A DNA stretch of 64,000 bases from Uliginosibacterium sp036017065 (GCF_036017065.1 NZ_JAYXHR010000002.1:1364001-1428000), one strand, 5' to 3'. Shown: positions 8,443-17,971, counted from the stretch's first letter. A program made the numbers and translations. Notes: generated from the letters alone by a model not told the origin.

Positions 8443-9102
8443 TCAGCCCAGCGCGGCGACGACGTCGCGCAGCGATTCCACCACCTGCACACCGAGTCGG
8501 CGGATGTCGGCGTCCGGCTTCAGCAGGTCCGGCACCATCACCACCTGCATGCCGGCCGCCACGCCGCCGCGTACGCCGGCGTTGGAGTCCTCCAGCACCA
8601 GGCAGTCGCGGCCCTCCACGCCAAGATGGCGGGCGGCGAGTTCGAAGATGTCCGGGTGCGGCTTGCCACGCACCACTTCGTCGCCACAGGCCAGCGCGGC
8701 GAAGCGCTCGCGGATGCCGGCGCGCAGCAGCTTGGCCTCGGCCCGCGTGCGGCGGGTGGAGGTGGCCACCGCGCGCGGAATGCCCAGGCGTTCCAGCTGG
8801 TCCAGCAAAGTGACCACGTGGGGTTTGAGCGGAACCAGGCCAGCCACGATGGCGGCCTCGTAGAGTTCGCCGAATCGCTCGCGCAGCGGCTCCACGGGAT
8901 AGTCCGCGCCGAAGGCCGCGGTCAGCAACTGGTTGGAGTCGCGCGAATTCAGCCCGACCATGCTTAGGCCGACTTCGTGGGTCCAGGGGATCTGCAGCCC
9001 GCTGGCCGCTTGCGCAAACAGCTCCAGCGACACGCGCTCGGAATCGAGCAGCAGGCCGTCCATGTCGAAGATGACGGCACGGGGACGGGTCAGGCGGAGC
9101 AT
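8443..9102 (-). CDS. HAD-family phosphatase (beta-phosphoglucomutase-like, subfamily IA)
   Basis: 219 residues. Motif I is FDMDGLLLDSE with the nucleophilic aspartate near residue 13. Motif II is the T/S in VATSTRR, motif III the lysine in RGKPHPDIF, and motif IV LVLEDSNAGVRG. The helical cap follows motif I. This is the layout of GPH/YniC-like sugar-phosphate phosphatases. The start at 9102 is preceded by GAGGAG and overlaps the end of the upstream acetyltransferase gene by 13 bases. An in-frame extension to 9186 lies inside that gene. Substrate unknown. Confidence 0.9.
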   Translation of the reverse strand: MLRLTRPRAVIFDMDGLLLDSERVSLELFAQAASGLQIPWTHEVGLSMVGLNSRDSNQLLTAAFGADYPVEPLRERFGELYEAAIVAGLVPLKPHVVTLLDQLERLGIPRAVATSTRRTRAEAKLLRAGIRERFAALACGDEVVRGKPHPDIFELAARHLGVEGRDCLVLEDSNAGVRGGVAAGMQVVMVPDLLKPDADIRRLGVQVVESLRDVVAALG

Positions 9103-9719
9103 GTCGCGGACTCCTCGATCAGGTAGCGTGCTGCGGTCCCGCCTGCCTGCAGGCGTGCTTCCAGCCGGGTGCGGATGGCCGGCCACTCTTCGTCGATGAT
9201 GCTGAAGCGCGCCGAATTGCGCTTGCGGCCATCGGCCATGATGCGCTCGTTGCGGGCGATGCCTTCCTCCTTCGCACCCAGGCGCAGGATGGCGGCGCGC
9301 GAACGGGTGTTCAGTTCGTCGGTCTGCAGCTGCACGCGCACACAGTTCAAGGTCTCGAAGGCGTGACGCAACATCAGGTACTTGGCCTCGGTGTTGACGA
9401 AGCTGCGCTGCCAGCTGGCGGCGATCCAGGTGTGGCCGATCTCCAGCTTGCGGTTCGCCCGGTCGATCTTCCAGAAGCGGGTGCTACCCACTACTTCGCC
9501 ACTGTCGGCAAGGGTGGTGACGAAAGGCTGCGCGGTGCCGGCGGCAAGGCCGGACAGCGCGTTGTCGATGTAGGTGTCCACCGTCTCGCGGCTGGGCACC
9601 GAAGTGTAGATCAGGCGCCACAATTCACCGTCGCTCGCGGCGCGCACCAGCGCCTCCGCGTGCGCGGCCTGCATGGGCTGCAGTGCGACTCGATTGCCAA
9701 GAAGCGCGACAGGTTTCAT
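9090..9719 (-). CDS. GNAT acetyltransferase, RimJ/RimL-like
   Basis: 209 residues. The GNAT core includes VGSTRFWKID and WIAASWQRSFVNTEAKYLML, followed by NCVRVQLQTDELNTRSRAAI. These match the RimJ/RimL-type family (Acetyltransf_3), in which the N-R/S-A segment binds the pantetheine arm. Such enzymes acetylate protein N-termini or small molecules; the target here is unknown. The gene lies just downstream of rng on the same strand and overlaps the HAD gene, so the three may be co-transcribed. Confidence 0.85.
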   Translation of the reverse strand: MKPVALLGNRVALQPMQAAHAEALVRAASDGELWRLIYTSVPSRETVDTYIDNALSGLAAGTAQPFVTTLADSGEVVGSTRFWKIDRANRKLEIGHTWIAASWQRSFVNTEAKYLMLRHAFETLNCVRVQLQTDELNTRSRAAILRLGAKEEGIARNERIMADGRKRNSARFSIIDEEWPAIRTRLEARLQAGGTAARYLIEESATCSA

Positions 9720-9738
9720 GGGGCCTCGTGGTGGTGGG

Positions 9739-11193
9739 TTACAACAGCACGATGTCGAACTGTTCCTGCGTGTAGCCGGACTCGGCGTGCAGCGAGATCG
9801 GCCGGCCGATGAAGTCCTGCAGCATGGCGATGGACTGCGCCTCCTCGTCGAGGAACAGGTCGGTGACCGCCGGCGCGGCGACGATGCGGAACTCCTTGCC
9901 GTCGAACTGGCGTGCCGTACGCACCAGCTCGCGGACGATCTCGTAGGCGACGGTGCGGGCGGTTTTCACTTCGCCCCGGCCACCGCAGGTGGGGCAGGGC
10001 TCGCACAACACGTGGGCCAGTGACTCGCGGGTGCGCTTGCGGGTCATCTCCACCAGCCCCAGCGAGGTGAAGCCATTGACCGACACCTTCACATGGTCGC
10101 GCGACAGCGTCTTGTTCAGCTCCGCCAGCACGGCTTCGCGGTGGTCGGCGCTGTCCATGTCGATGAAGTCGAGCAGGATGATGCCGCCGAGGTTGCGCAG
10201 GCGCAGTTGGCGGGCGATGGCCTGGGCGGCTTCCAGGTTGGTCTTGAAGATGGTGTCGTCGAAGGTGCGGGCGCCGACGAAGCCGCCGGTGTTCACGTCG
10301 ATGGTGGTGAGCGCCTCGGTCTGGTCGATGATCAGGTAGCCGCCGCTCTTCAGGTCCACGCGACGGGCGAGCGCCTTCTGGATCTCGTCCTCCACGCCGT
10401 GCAGGTCGAACAGCGGCCGTTCGCCCTGGTAGTGCTCCAGCAGGTGGGCCACCCGCGGCATGTATTCGCTGGAGAAGGACTGCAGCTTGTTGAAGTTCTC
10501 CCGCGAGTCGATGAGGATGCGGTCGGTCTCGGTATCCACCAGGTCGCGCAGGACGCGCTGCGCCAGGGTGAGGTCGTGGTACAGCGCGGCGGGCGCCTTG
10601 GCGGCGCTGCGGCGGGTGCCGATCTCGGTCCACAGCTTGCGCAGGTAGGCGATGTCGGCGGCCAGTTCTTCGTCGCTGGCAAGCTCCGCCTGGGTGCGCA
10701 CGATGAAGCCGCCTTTTTCGTCCGCCGGGATCAGGCGCTGCAGGCGCTCGCGCAGGGCTTCGCGTTCGGCCTCGCTCTCGATGCGCTGCGAAATCCCGAT
10801 GTGGTGTTCCTGCGGCAGGTAGACCAGCAGGCGACCGGCAATCGAAAGCTGGGTCGCCAGTCGCGCGCCCTTGGTGCCGATGGGGTCCTTCAGCACCTGC
10901 ACCATCAGCTCCTGGCCCTCGTGCAGCATGCGCTCGATGGGGCGGTGCACTTCGCCGTTGTGGCGGTCCAGCCAGATGTCGGCGACGTGGAGGAAGGCGG
11001 TGCGGTCCAGGCCGATCTCGATGAACGCCGACTGCATGCCGGGCAGCACGCGCACCACCTTGCCGAGGTACACGTTGCCGACGATGCCGCGGGAGTGCTC
11101 CCGCTCGATATGCAGCTCCTGCACGGAGCCGTGATGCATCAGGGCCACCCGCGTTTCCTGCGGGGTGAAGTTGATGAGGTATTCCTCGCTCAT
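9739..11193 (-). CDS. rng: Ribonuclease G
   Basis: 484 residues, the expected length for RNase G (the catalytic half of RNase E without the degradosome scaffold). The N-terminal S1 domain covers about residues 35-125. The catalytic core contains ILLDFIDMD with the metal-binding aspartates, and the zinc-link CPTCGGRG lies near residue 405. It processes the 5' end of 16S rRNA and degrades mRNA from monophosphorylated 5' ends. The maf/yceF gene that often precedes rng is not adjacent here. The start MSEEYLINFTPQETRVA is typical of the family. Confidence 0.97.
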   Translation of the reverse strand: MSEEYLINFTPQETRVALMHHGSVQELHIEREHSRGIVGNVYLGKVVRVLPGMQSAFIEIGLDRTAFLHVADIWLDRHNGEVHRPIERMLHEGQELMVQVLKDPIGTKGARLATQLSIAGRLLVYLPQEHHIGISQRIESEAEREALRERLQRLIPADEKGGFIVRTQAELASDEELAADIAYLRKLWTEIGTRRSAAKAPAALYHDLTLAQRVLRDLVDTETDRILIDSRENFNKLQSFSSEYMPRVAHLLEHYQGERPLFDLHGVEDEIQKALARRVDLKSGGYLIIDQTEALTTIDVNTGGFVGARTFDDTIFKTNLEAAQAIARQLRLRNLGGIILLDFIDMDSADHREAVLAELNKTLSRDHVKVSVNGFTSLGLVEMTRKRTRESLAHVLCEPCPTCGGRGEVKTARTVAYEIVRELVRTARQFDGKEFRIVAAPAVTDLFLDEEAQSIAMLQDFIGRPISLHAESGYTQEQFDIVLL

Positions 11194-11463
11194 TGGGTTC
11201 CGTTTTCCAGGCTGCTTGGGGTCGTGAAGATTCTACCGGCTGACGCGGGTGCGCACCGCGTGGAATCCCGTCTGTCCGCCTGCGTTCCGCCGACGGTCGC
11301 ATGGTCCCTGTACGGACGGGCAGGAAATGCTCGTCAGAGCATGCCGGGCAAGGCGAAGGCGGTTACAGTCTTTCAGGCTGCCACAGCAGGATCCGTTCGC
11401 GCGCTTCTATACTCAGTCCGCGTATGGCTTGCACTCAAACAAAGACATGAAGCGGAGAGACCG

Positions 11464-12459
11464 ATGAAGCGACTGTTGCAAACCCTTGCCATCACTCTGG
11501 GCCTCGGCCTGAGCCAGGCAACGATCGCGGGACCGTACACCGCGCACTACGTGTTCGGCGACAGCCTGTCCGACGCCGGCAACCTCTTCGTGGCCACGTC
11601 CGGCGCCTTGCCGCAACCGGGCGACTACTACAACGGGCACTTCTCCAACGGCACCAGCTACGCCGAGCGCATCTCGCTGGGCCTGGGCTTGCCCGGTGGC
11701 GCAACGCCTTCGTACCTCGGGGGCACCAACTACGCGGTGGGCGGAGCCCTCACCGATGCCCATATCCTGAATACGCCGCAGGCCAATGCCGCGTTCAGCC
11801 TGCAGGGACAAATGCAGAGCTATTTCAGCTCGCATGCGACGAGCGATCCGAACGCGCTCTACACGATGTGGATCGGCTCCAACGATCTGTTCCAGGCGCT
11901 GGAGCTGTTCAGTCTGGGGCAGGCCGCCGCCGCGCAATCGCGCATCGCCGACTCGGTGGGTGACATTGCTGCCGCCCTGGGCCAGCTGGTCGGCAGTGGC
12001 GCGCGCAACCTGCTGCTGCCCACGATCACCGATCTCGGCCTGACGCCCCGCGTCGCGGCGGCCGGCCCCATGGCGCAGGCCGCGGCCAGCCAGGTCGTGA
12101 TGGACTTCAATGCCGCGATCGATGCGGTGCTGGCCAGCCTGTCCGGGGCAGTGCCCGGATTGAACGTGGTCCGCTTCGATACCTTCAACCTGTTGCGTGA
12201 AGTGGCGGCCAATGCGTCGGATTACGGCTTCACCGACATGAGCGCCTGCATCAGCGGTTTCGTCGGCATTCCGAGCCAGACGCCTGCCTGCATCAACCCC
12301 GACCAACACCTCTTCTGGGACGACATCCACCCCACCTCGGCCACGGCGGAAATCCTCGCCGACCGTACGCTGGCGGCACTGGTGCCCGCACCGGCCACGC
12401 TTGCGCTGGCCCTGCTGGCGCTCGGCATCGTGGGCGTGCAGCGCCGCCGCCCCGGCTGA
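11464..12459 (+). CDS. Secreted SGNH/GDSL-family esterase with PEP-CTERM-like tail
   Basis: 331 residues. A signal peptide covers residues 1-22. Block I is FGDSLSDAGN with the catalytic serine near residue 35, the block III asparagine is in WIGSNDLF, and the catalytic Asp-His is in WDDIHPT. The C-terminus VPAPATLALALL, then a hydrophobic stretch and RRR, has the PEP-CTERM layout with a VPAP variant; such proteins are sorted by an exosortase. A GGAGA ribosome site precedes the ATG. A TATACT -10-like element lies at 11408-11413, but no convincing -35 box is at the right distance. The 270 bases before the gene, back to rng, hold nothing else recognisable. Confidence 0.88.
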   Translation: MKRLLQTLAITLGLGLSQATIAGPYTAHYVFGDSLSDAGNLFVATSGALPQPGDYYNGHFSNGTSYAERISLGLGLPGGATPSYLGGTNYAVGGALTDAHILNTPQANAAFSLQGQMQSYFSSHATSDPNALYTMWIGSNDLFQALELFSLGQAAAAQSRIADSVGDIAAALGQLVGSGARNLLLPTITDLGLTPRVAAAGPMAQAAASQVVMDFNAAIDAVLASLSGAVPGLNVVRFDTFNLLREVAANASDYGFTDMSACISGFVGIPSQTPACINPDQHLFWDDIHPTSATAEILADRTLAALVPAPATLALALLALGIVGVQRRRPG

Positions 12460-12475
12460 CCGGTACCGACCTGTG

Positions 12476-12515
12476 GCAATGAGAAGGGCCGCCCTCGGGC
12501 GGCCCTTCTCATTGC
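12476..12515. terminator. Perfect 18-bp hairpin between convergent genes
   Basis: Left arm 12476-12493 pairs without mismatch with 12498-12515 around the loop CTCG. It lies between the esterase (+) and the oxidoreductase (-) and is very likely a bidirectional terminator, although no long T run follows on either side. Confidence 0.85.
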
Positions 12516-12533
12516 GTACCCGCCAGCCACTGC

Positions 12534-15500
12534 TCAGAGCAGTACGCGCTCGATGCCGCCGTTGGTGGCCTTGCCGACGTAGTCCTCCAGCCAGCTTTCG
12601 CCGAGCAGGTGCTTGGCCATCTCGATGACGATGTAGTCGGCCTCGGTACCCGAGTCCTCGTTGTAGCGCTTGAGGCCCTGCAGGCAGCTCGGGCAGGAGG
12701 TCAGGATCTTGACGTCGCCGGTGAAGCCGTCGGCGCGCAGCGCATCGGCACCCTTGCGCATTTCCTCTTCCTTGCGGAAGCGGACCTGCGTGGAGATGTC
12801 CGGACGCGATACGCCCAGCGTGCCGCTCTCGCCGCAACAACGGTCGTTCTTGCTGATCTTCGTGTTGTCCACGGTGGTGATCAGCGCATTGACCGTCTTC
12901 ATCGACTCCTGCTGCTTCATCGGGTTGTGGCAGGGCTCGTGGTACATGTAGCGCACGCCGCTCACCCCTTCCAGCTTCACGCCCTTCTCCAGCAGGAATT
13001 CGTGGATGTCGATCAGCCGGCAACCCGGGAAGATCTTCTCGAATTCGTACATCTGCAGCTGGTCGTAGCAGGTGCCGCAACTCACCACCACCGTCTTGAT
13101 GTCGAGGTAATTCAGCGTGTTGGCGACGCGGTGGAACAGCACACGGTTGTCCGTCGTGATCTTCTCCGCCTTGTCGTACTGGCCGGCGCCACGCTGCGGA
13201 TAGCCGCAGCACAGGTAGCCCGGCGGCAGCACGGTCTGCACGCCCACGTTGTAGAGCATCGCCTGGGTGGCGAGGCCGACCTGCGAGAACAGGCGTTCCG
13301 AACCGCAGCCGGGGAAGTAGAACACTGCTTCCGAATCCGACTTGGTCTTCTGCGGGTCGCGGATCACCGGCACGATCTCGGCGTCCTCGATGTCCAGCAG
13401 CGCGCGCGAAGTGCGCTTGGGCAGGTTGCCCGGCATCTTCTTGTTCACGAAGTGGATCACCTGCGTCTTGATCGGCGGCTTGCCGAGCGATGCAGGGGGC
13501 GCCTTGGTGGTCGGCTTCGATAGCGGCCTGAAGACGTCCACGGCGATGCGCTGTGCCTTGAAGGCCCACTCGATGCTCGTCTTGCGCAGGAACTTGATGG
13601 TCTGCGGGTTGGTGGCGTTCAGGAAGGCCATCGCGAGCTTCTTGGTCGGATTGAAGCTCTGCTTGCCCATCTTGCGCAGCAGGTTGCGCATGTTCATCGA
13701 CACGTCGCCGAAGTCGATGTCCACCGGGCAGGGGTTGAAGCACTTGTGGCATACCGTGCAGTGGTCGGCCACGTCCTCGAACTCTTCCCAGTGCTTGATC
13801 GACACGCCGCGGCGGGTCTGCTCCTCGTACAGGAAGGCTTCGACCAGCAGCGAGGTGGCGAGGATCTTGTTGCGCGGCGAGTACAGCAGGTTGGCGCGCG
13901 GTACATGAGTAGAGCAAACAGGCTTGCACTTGCCGCAGCGCAGGCAGTCCTTCACCGATTCCGAGATGGAACCGATGTCGCTCTGCTGCATGATCAGCGA
14001 CTCGTGGCCCATCAGGTTGAAGCTGGGCGTGTAGGCGTGCGTCAGGTCGCCGCCGGGCATCAGCTTGCCCTTGTTGAAGCGGCCTTCCGGGTCAACCTTC
14101 TGCTTGTAGGCGCGGAAGGGGGCGACCTCCTCCTCGGTGAGGAACTCCAGCTTGGTGATGCCGATGCCGTGCTCACCCGAGATGACCCCGCCCAGCGAAC
14201 GCGCCAGCGCCATGATGCGCACCACCGCCGCATTGGCTTCCTGCAGCATCTCGTAGTGATCCGAGTTCACCGGCAGGTTGGTGTGCACATTGCCGTCGCC
14301 GGCGTGCATGTGCAGCGCCACGAAAACGCGGCCGCGCAGGATTTCCTTGTGGACCTGCTCGAAGCGCTCGAGCACCGGGCGATACAGGTTGCCCTCGAAG
14401 ATGGCCTCGATGGCTTCCTTCAGCTCGGTCTTCCACGAGATGCGCACGGAATAATCCTGCACGCGGTGGAACAGCACGGGGTTGGCGGCACGGTTGGAGA
14501 GTTCGCCCGCCTGGATGCCCAGCTCGTCGAACTTCGCTTCAGCCTGCGCCAGCGGCAGGTCGAGGTTGTCGTAGATCCACTGCCAGCGCGCCCGCACATG
14601 CGAAACCAGCTCCAGCGCGCGGGCACGACGATCGCCGATCAGCACTTCGTGATCGATGTTCTCGTCGTTGGCACGTACCGGCAGGTCGCCGTCCAGGAAG
14701 GCGGCAATGGCGTCGCACAGCTTCAGCTTGTTCTTCAGCGACAGCTCGATGTTGATGCGTTCGATGCCGTCGCAGTAGTCGCCCATGCGCGGCAGCGGGA
14801 TGACCACGTCCTCGTTGATCTTGAAGGCGTTGGTGTGCTTCGCGATGGCAGCGGTGCGGCCGCGGTCCAGCCAGAACTTCTTGCGCGTGTCGGCGGTGAC
14901 GGCGATGAAGCCTTCCGCGCTGCGCGCGTTGCAGATGCGCACGACTTCCGACGCGGCGGCCATCACGCTGTTCTCGTCGTCGCCGACGATGTCGCCGATC
15001 AGCACCATCTTCGGCCGACCGTGGCGCTTGGCCTTGGTGGCGTAGCCGACGGCCTTCACGTAGCGCTCGTCGAGGTGCTCCAGGCCGGCGAGCATGACGC
15101 GCGCATCGCCCACCTTGGGCAGGCCGTCGATGTAGTCCTTGATCTCGACGATGGCGGGCACCGCCTCGCGCACTTGGCCGAAGAACTCCAGGCATACCGT
15201 GCGGGTGTGCGCCGGCAGGCGGTGCAGCAACCAGCGCGCGCTGGTGATGATGCCGTCGGTGCCTTCCTTCTGGATGCCGGGCAGGCCGCCGAGAAACTTG
15301 TCGGTGACGTCCTTGCCCAGGCCCACCTTGCGGAACATCTCGCCCTGCAGGGTGATGGTTTCCTCGCGCAGCAGCTTCCTGCCGGACACGTCGAAGTGCT
15401 TGAGCCGGAACTGCACTTCCTTCTGGTCGTGGATCTTGCCGAGGTTGTGGCCGAGGCGCACCACCTCCAGCCATTCGCCGTCCGGCTTGACCATCTTCCA

Positions 15501-16460
15501 CGAGGCCAGGTTGTCGACCGCGGTGCCCCACAGCACGGCCTTCTTGCCGCCGGCATTCATGGCCACGTTGCCGCCGATGCAGGAGGCGTCCGCCGACGTC
15601 GGGTCGCAGGCGAACACCAAGCCGGCGTTCTCGGCGGCTTCCATCACACGGCGGGTCACCACGCCGGCGCCGGTGAAGATGGTGGCGTAGGGCTGGTCGA
15701 CGCCGGGCAGGGCGGTCAGCGGTTCCACGCCGCCGATGTCGATCAGCTTCTCGGTGTTGATGACGGCCGAATACGGCGTCAGCGGTACGGCGCCGCCGGT
15801 GTAGCCGGTGCCACCCCCGCGCGGGATGATGGTCAGGCCCAGCTCGATGCAGTCGCGCACCAGGTGGCCGATCTCTTCCTCGGTGTCCGGGTACAGCACC
15901 ACGAAGGGGTACTCGACGCGCCAGTCGGTGGCGTCGGTGACGTGGGAGACGCGGGCGTAGCCGTCGAAGCAGATGTTGTCCTTGCGCGTGTGCTTGCCGA
16001 GCTGGCGCTGGGCACGCTTGCGCAGGTCGTACGTCTTCTCGAAGTGCGCGGCAAAGGCGTCGACGGCCTTGTTGGCGGCGACCACCAGCTGCGCGACCTT
16101 GGCCGCGCGCTGCGGATCGGCGCCTTCGGTTTCGGCGCGGCGCTTGTCGACTTCGGCCAGGCGATGACGCAGGGCTGCGATCAGCGCACCACGGCGGCCG
16201 CGGTTGTCCAGCAGGTCGTCTTCCAGGTAGGGATTGCGTTGCACCACCCAGATGTCGCCCAGCACTTCGTACAGCATGCGTGCGGAACGGCCGGTCACGC
16301 GCTCGACGCGCAGGGATTGCAGTACTTCCCACGCCTCGTCGCCGAGCAGGCGAATGACGATTTCGCGGTCGGAGAACGAGGTGTAGTTGTACGGAATCTC
16401 GCGCAACCGCGAAGCGGCGGGCGTGGCGTGAGGGGCGGCGAAGTCTGGAGCTGCTTGCAT
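12534..16460 (-). CDS. Giant FAD/Fe-S oxidoreductase (fused D-lactate/glycolate dehydrogenase-like, DUF3683 type)
   Basis: 1308 residues. After an N-terminal region of about 170 residues (DUF3683-like) comes an FAD-binding_4 domain with the PP-loop PRGGGTGYTGGA near residue 214. An FAD-oxidase C-terminal domain follows, with HMHAGDGNVHTNLP near residue 710. Two 4Fe-4S clusters come next (CLRCGKCKPVC near 840 and CTVCHKCFNPCP near 900). A C-terminal CCG region contains CCGYPQ, YHEPCHNP, CCGESGTLG and SCPSCLQG. In effect it joins a GlcD/Dld-like flavoprotein to a GlpC/GlcF-like subunit in one chain. It probably oxidises a 2-hydroxy acid and passes electrons to quinone. The gene is monocistronic. 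Confidence 0.9.
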   Translation of the reverse strand: MQAAPDFAAPHATPAASRLREIPYNYTSFSDREIVIRLLGDEAWEVLQSLRVERVTGRSARMLYEVLGDIWVVQRNPYLEDDLLDNRGRRGALIAALRHRLAEVDKRRAETEGADPQRAAKVAQLVVAANKAVDAFAAHFEKTYDLRKRAQRQLGKHTRKDNICFDGYARVSHVTDATDWRVEYPFVVLYPDTEEEIGHLVRDCIELGLTIIPRGGGTGYTGGAVPLTPYSAVINTEKLIDIGGVEPLTALPGVDQPYATIFTGAGVVTRRVMEAAENAGLVFACDPTSADASCIGGNVAMNAGGKKAVLWGTAVDNLASWKMVKPDGEWLEVVRLGHNLGKIHDQKEVQFRLKHFDVSGRKLLREETITLQGEMFRKVGLGKDVTDKFLGGLPGIQKEGTDGIITSARWLLHRLPAHTRTVCLEFFGQVREAVPAIVEIKDYIDGLPKVGDARVMLAGLEHLDERYVKAVGYATKAKRHGRPKMVLIGDIVGDDENSVMAAASEVVRICNARSAEGFIAVTADTRKKFWLDRGRTAAIAKHTNAFKINEDVVIPLPRMGDYCDGIERINIELSLKNKLKLCDAIAAFLDGDLPVRANDENIDHEVLIGDRRARALELVSHVRARWQWIYDNLDLPLAQAEAKFDELGIQAGELSNRAANPVLFHRVQDYSVRISWKTELKEAIEAIFEGNLYRPVLERFEQVHKEILRGRVFVALHMHAGDGNVHTNLPVNSDHYEMLQEANAAVVRIMALARSLGGVISGEHGIGITKLEFLTEEEVAPFRAYKQKVDPEGRFNKGKLMPGGDLTHAYTPSFNLMGHESLIMQQSDIGSISESVKDCLRCGKCKPVCSTHVPRANLLYSPRNKILATSLLVEAFLYEEQTRRGVSIKHWEEFEDVADHCTVCHKCFNPCPVDIDFGDVSMNMRNLLRKMGKQSFNPTKKLAMAFLNATNPQTIKFLRKTSIEWAFKAQRIAVDVFRPLSKPTTKAPPASLGKPPIKTQVIHFVNKKMPGNLPKRTSRALLDIEDAEIVPVIRDPQKTKSDSEAVFYFPGCGSERLFSQVGLATQAMLYNVGVQTVLPPGYLCCGYPQRGAGQYDKAEKITTDNRVLFHRVANTLNYLDIKTVVVSCGTCYDQLQMYEFEKIFPGCRLIDIHEFLLEKGVKLEGVSGVRYMYHEPCHNPMKQQESMKTVNALITTVDNTKISKNDRCCGESGTLGVSRPDISTQVRFRKEEEMRKGADALRADGFTGDVKILTSCPSCLQGLKRYNEDSGTEADYIVIEMAKHLLGESWLEDYVGKATNGGIERVLL

Positions 16461-16697
16461 GGTCGGCCTGGTGCTTTCGCGGCTCTGCGAATAGAACCCG
16501 CTATTTTAAGGGACGGAGGGCGTCCCCGCACGGATAAGAACCGTTCGCGGGCGCGAAGTTCGACGCGGCCGCCTGCGCGGCACAGCTCTCCACACCTTTC
16601 CGGAAAGCCCTGCCGGCGGTAGGGGCGGCGCCCGGAGGTCCGCTAGTTGCTTGTGGCTGACAGCGAATTACACGATTACACAGTAAGATTGGCCGCC

Positions 16698-17612
16698 ATG
16701 AACCCCAGCCCCCGCTCCTGCCGATACTTCCTCGCCGATGTATTTACCGGCCAGGCCTTCGCGGGGAATCCGCTGGCAGTTTTTCCCGAGGGCGACGACC
16801 TCAGTGACGCCCAGATGCAGCGCATCGCCCGCGAGCTGAACCTCTCCGAAGCCGCCTTCGTGTGTGCGCCGCGGGTCGCCAACGGCTGCAGGGTGCGCAT
16901 CTTCGCGCCGGCCAGGGAGCTGCCGTTCGCCGGCCATCCCACCATCGGCACGGCGCATGTGCTGGCCCATATCGGCGCCTTCGATTTCCGCGACGGCGAC
17001 AATCACCTCGAATTCCTCGAAGGCGTCGGGCCGGTGCCGATCCGCGTGGTGATGCGCGACGGGCGTCCCGCCTTCTGCCAGTTCACCGCAGCGGTGCTGC
17101 CGGAACTGGGCGACTCCCTCTCGTCCGAGGCCTACGCCAGCATCCTCGGCCTGCTGCCGGAAGATGTGCGCGACGACCGCCAGGGGCCGGATGCGGTGAG
17201 CTGTGGCGTGCCTTTCCACATGGTGCCGCTGACCGACCACAACCGCCTGGGCCTCGTGCAGCTCGACATGGTCAGCTACAACATGTGGGCCTCGCGCAGC
17301 TGGGCGGCCTCCATCTGCGTGTTCGCCAACGACCCGCAGATTCCGCACCGCTATCACGTGCGGGTGTTTTCGCCGTCCTTCGGCTTCTACGAGGACCCGG
17401 CCACCGGCGCGGCGGCGGCGGCACTGGCCGGCTACCTGGCGCGCCGCGAGCCGCAGTTGGACGGTTCCTTCCAGTGGGAGATCTGGCAAGGCGTGGCGAT
17501 GGGCCGGCCCAGCCAGCTCTACATCGAAGCCGACAAGCGCGATGGCCGCATCGAGGCGATCCGTGTCGGCGGGACCGCCGTCGTCATCGGCGAGGGCGTG
17601 CTCTACCTCTAG
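16698..17612 (+). CDS. PhzF-family isomerase/epimerase
   Basis: 304 residues. The N-terminal segment LADVFTGQAFAGNPLAVF, with the catalytic glutamate in LNLSEAAFV (about residue 52), and the repeat half FSPSFGFYEDPATGAAAA match PhzF/YddE proteins. These are diaminopimelate-epimerase-fold isomerases. The start is placed at ATG 16698 because the family begins there. A TTG at 16647, with an excellent GGAGGT seven bases upstream, would add 17 residues of no family similarity and cannot be excluded. The gene is divergent from the oxidoreductase and its stop codon overlaps that of the Rid gene (CTAG, 17609-17612). Confidence 0.88.
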   Translation: MNPSPRSCRYFLADVFTGQAFAGNPLAVFPEGDDLSDAQMQRIARELNLSEAAFVCAPRVANGCRVRIFAPARELPFAGHPTIGTAHVLAHIGAFDFRDGDNHLEFLEGVGPVPIRVVMRDGRPAFCQFTAAVLPELGDSLSSEAYASILGLLPEDVRDDRQGPDAVSCGVPFHMVPLTDHNRLGLVQLDMVSYNMWASRSWAASICVFANDPQIPHRYHVRVFSPSFGFYEDPATGAAAAALAGYLARREPQLDGSFQWEIWQGVAMGRPSQLYIEADKRDGRIEAIRVGGTAVVIGEGVLYL

Positions 17613-17971
17613 CCGGCGGTGGTCACGGCCGCAATGGCCACTACTTCCACCCGCCAGCCCGGCCGCGCGAGCCCGGCCACCTTCACGCAGGCCCGCGCGG
17701 GCGCGCAGCCCGCCGGCAACCAGGCCTCCCATTCCGCGTTGAGTCCGTCGTAGTCGGCCATGTCGGTGAGGTAGACGGTCGCCATCAGGATGCGCGACTT
17801 GTCGCTGCCCGCGCGTTGAAGGGTGGCTTCCAGTGCAGCCAGCAGGCTGCGCGTCTGTTGGTGGATGTTGCCGTCCTCGCTGGCCGGGACTTCCACCGCA
17901 TGCAGCAAACCGTTGAACACCGTGGCGTCGGCGTAGCGGGCGGTGACGCCCAGTCGCTGGATGTCGCTCAT
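17609..17971 (-). CDS. Rid-family (RidA/YjgF/RutC-like) protein
   Basis: 120 residues. The sequence fits the chorismate-mutase-like trimeric Rid fold, with Q.....L..LEATL near residue 45, ILMATVYLTDMADY near 62 and ARACVKVAGLARPGWRVEVVAIA at the end. The conserved arginine that binds the substrate carboxylate in RidA deaminases is within PARACVKV. It may hydrolyse reactive enamines/imines, but Rid subfamilies vary. Its ATG overlaps the dsbD stop by four bases, so it is translationally coupled to dsbD. Confidence 0.85.
   Translation of the reverse strand: MSDIQRLGVTARYADATVFNGLLHAVEVPASEDGNIHQQTRSLLAALEATLQRAGSDKSRILMATVYLTDMADYDGLNAEWEAWLPAGCAPARACVKVAGLARPGWRVEVVAIAAVTTAG

Noticed and set aside
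10093..12459. A 788-codon frame on the plus strand ending with the esterase
   Set aside because: Its first 450 codons are antisense to rng and unrelated to the esterase. The esterase signal peptide starts at 11464 with a good ribosome site.
13746..16622. A 958-codon open frame on the plus strand
   Set aside because: It is antisense to the FAD/Fe-S oxidoreductase gene, has biased composition typical of the complement of a GC-rich gene, and shows no recognisable domain.
16647..16697. TTG start for the PhzF-like protein with a strong GGAGGT site
   Set aside because: The 17 extra residues do not resemble the family N-terminus, so ATG 16698 was kept; the alternative is noted in the feature.
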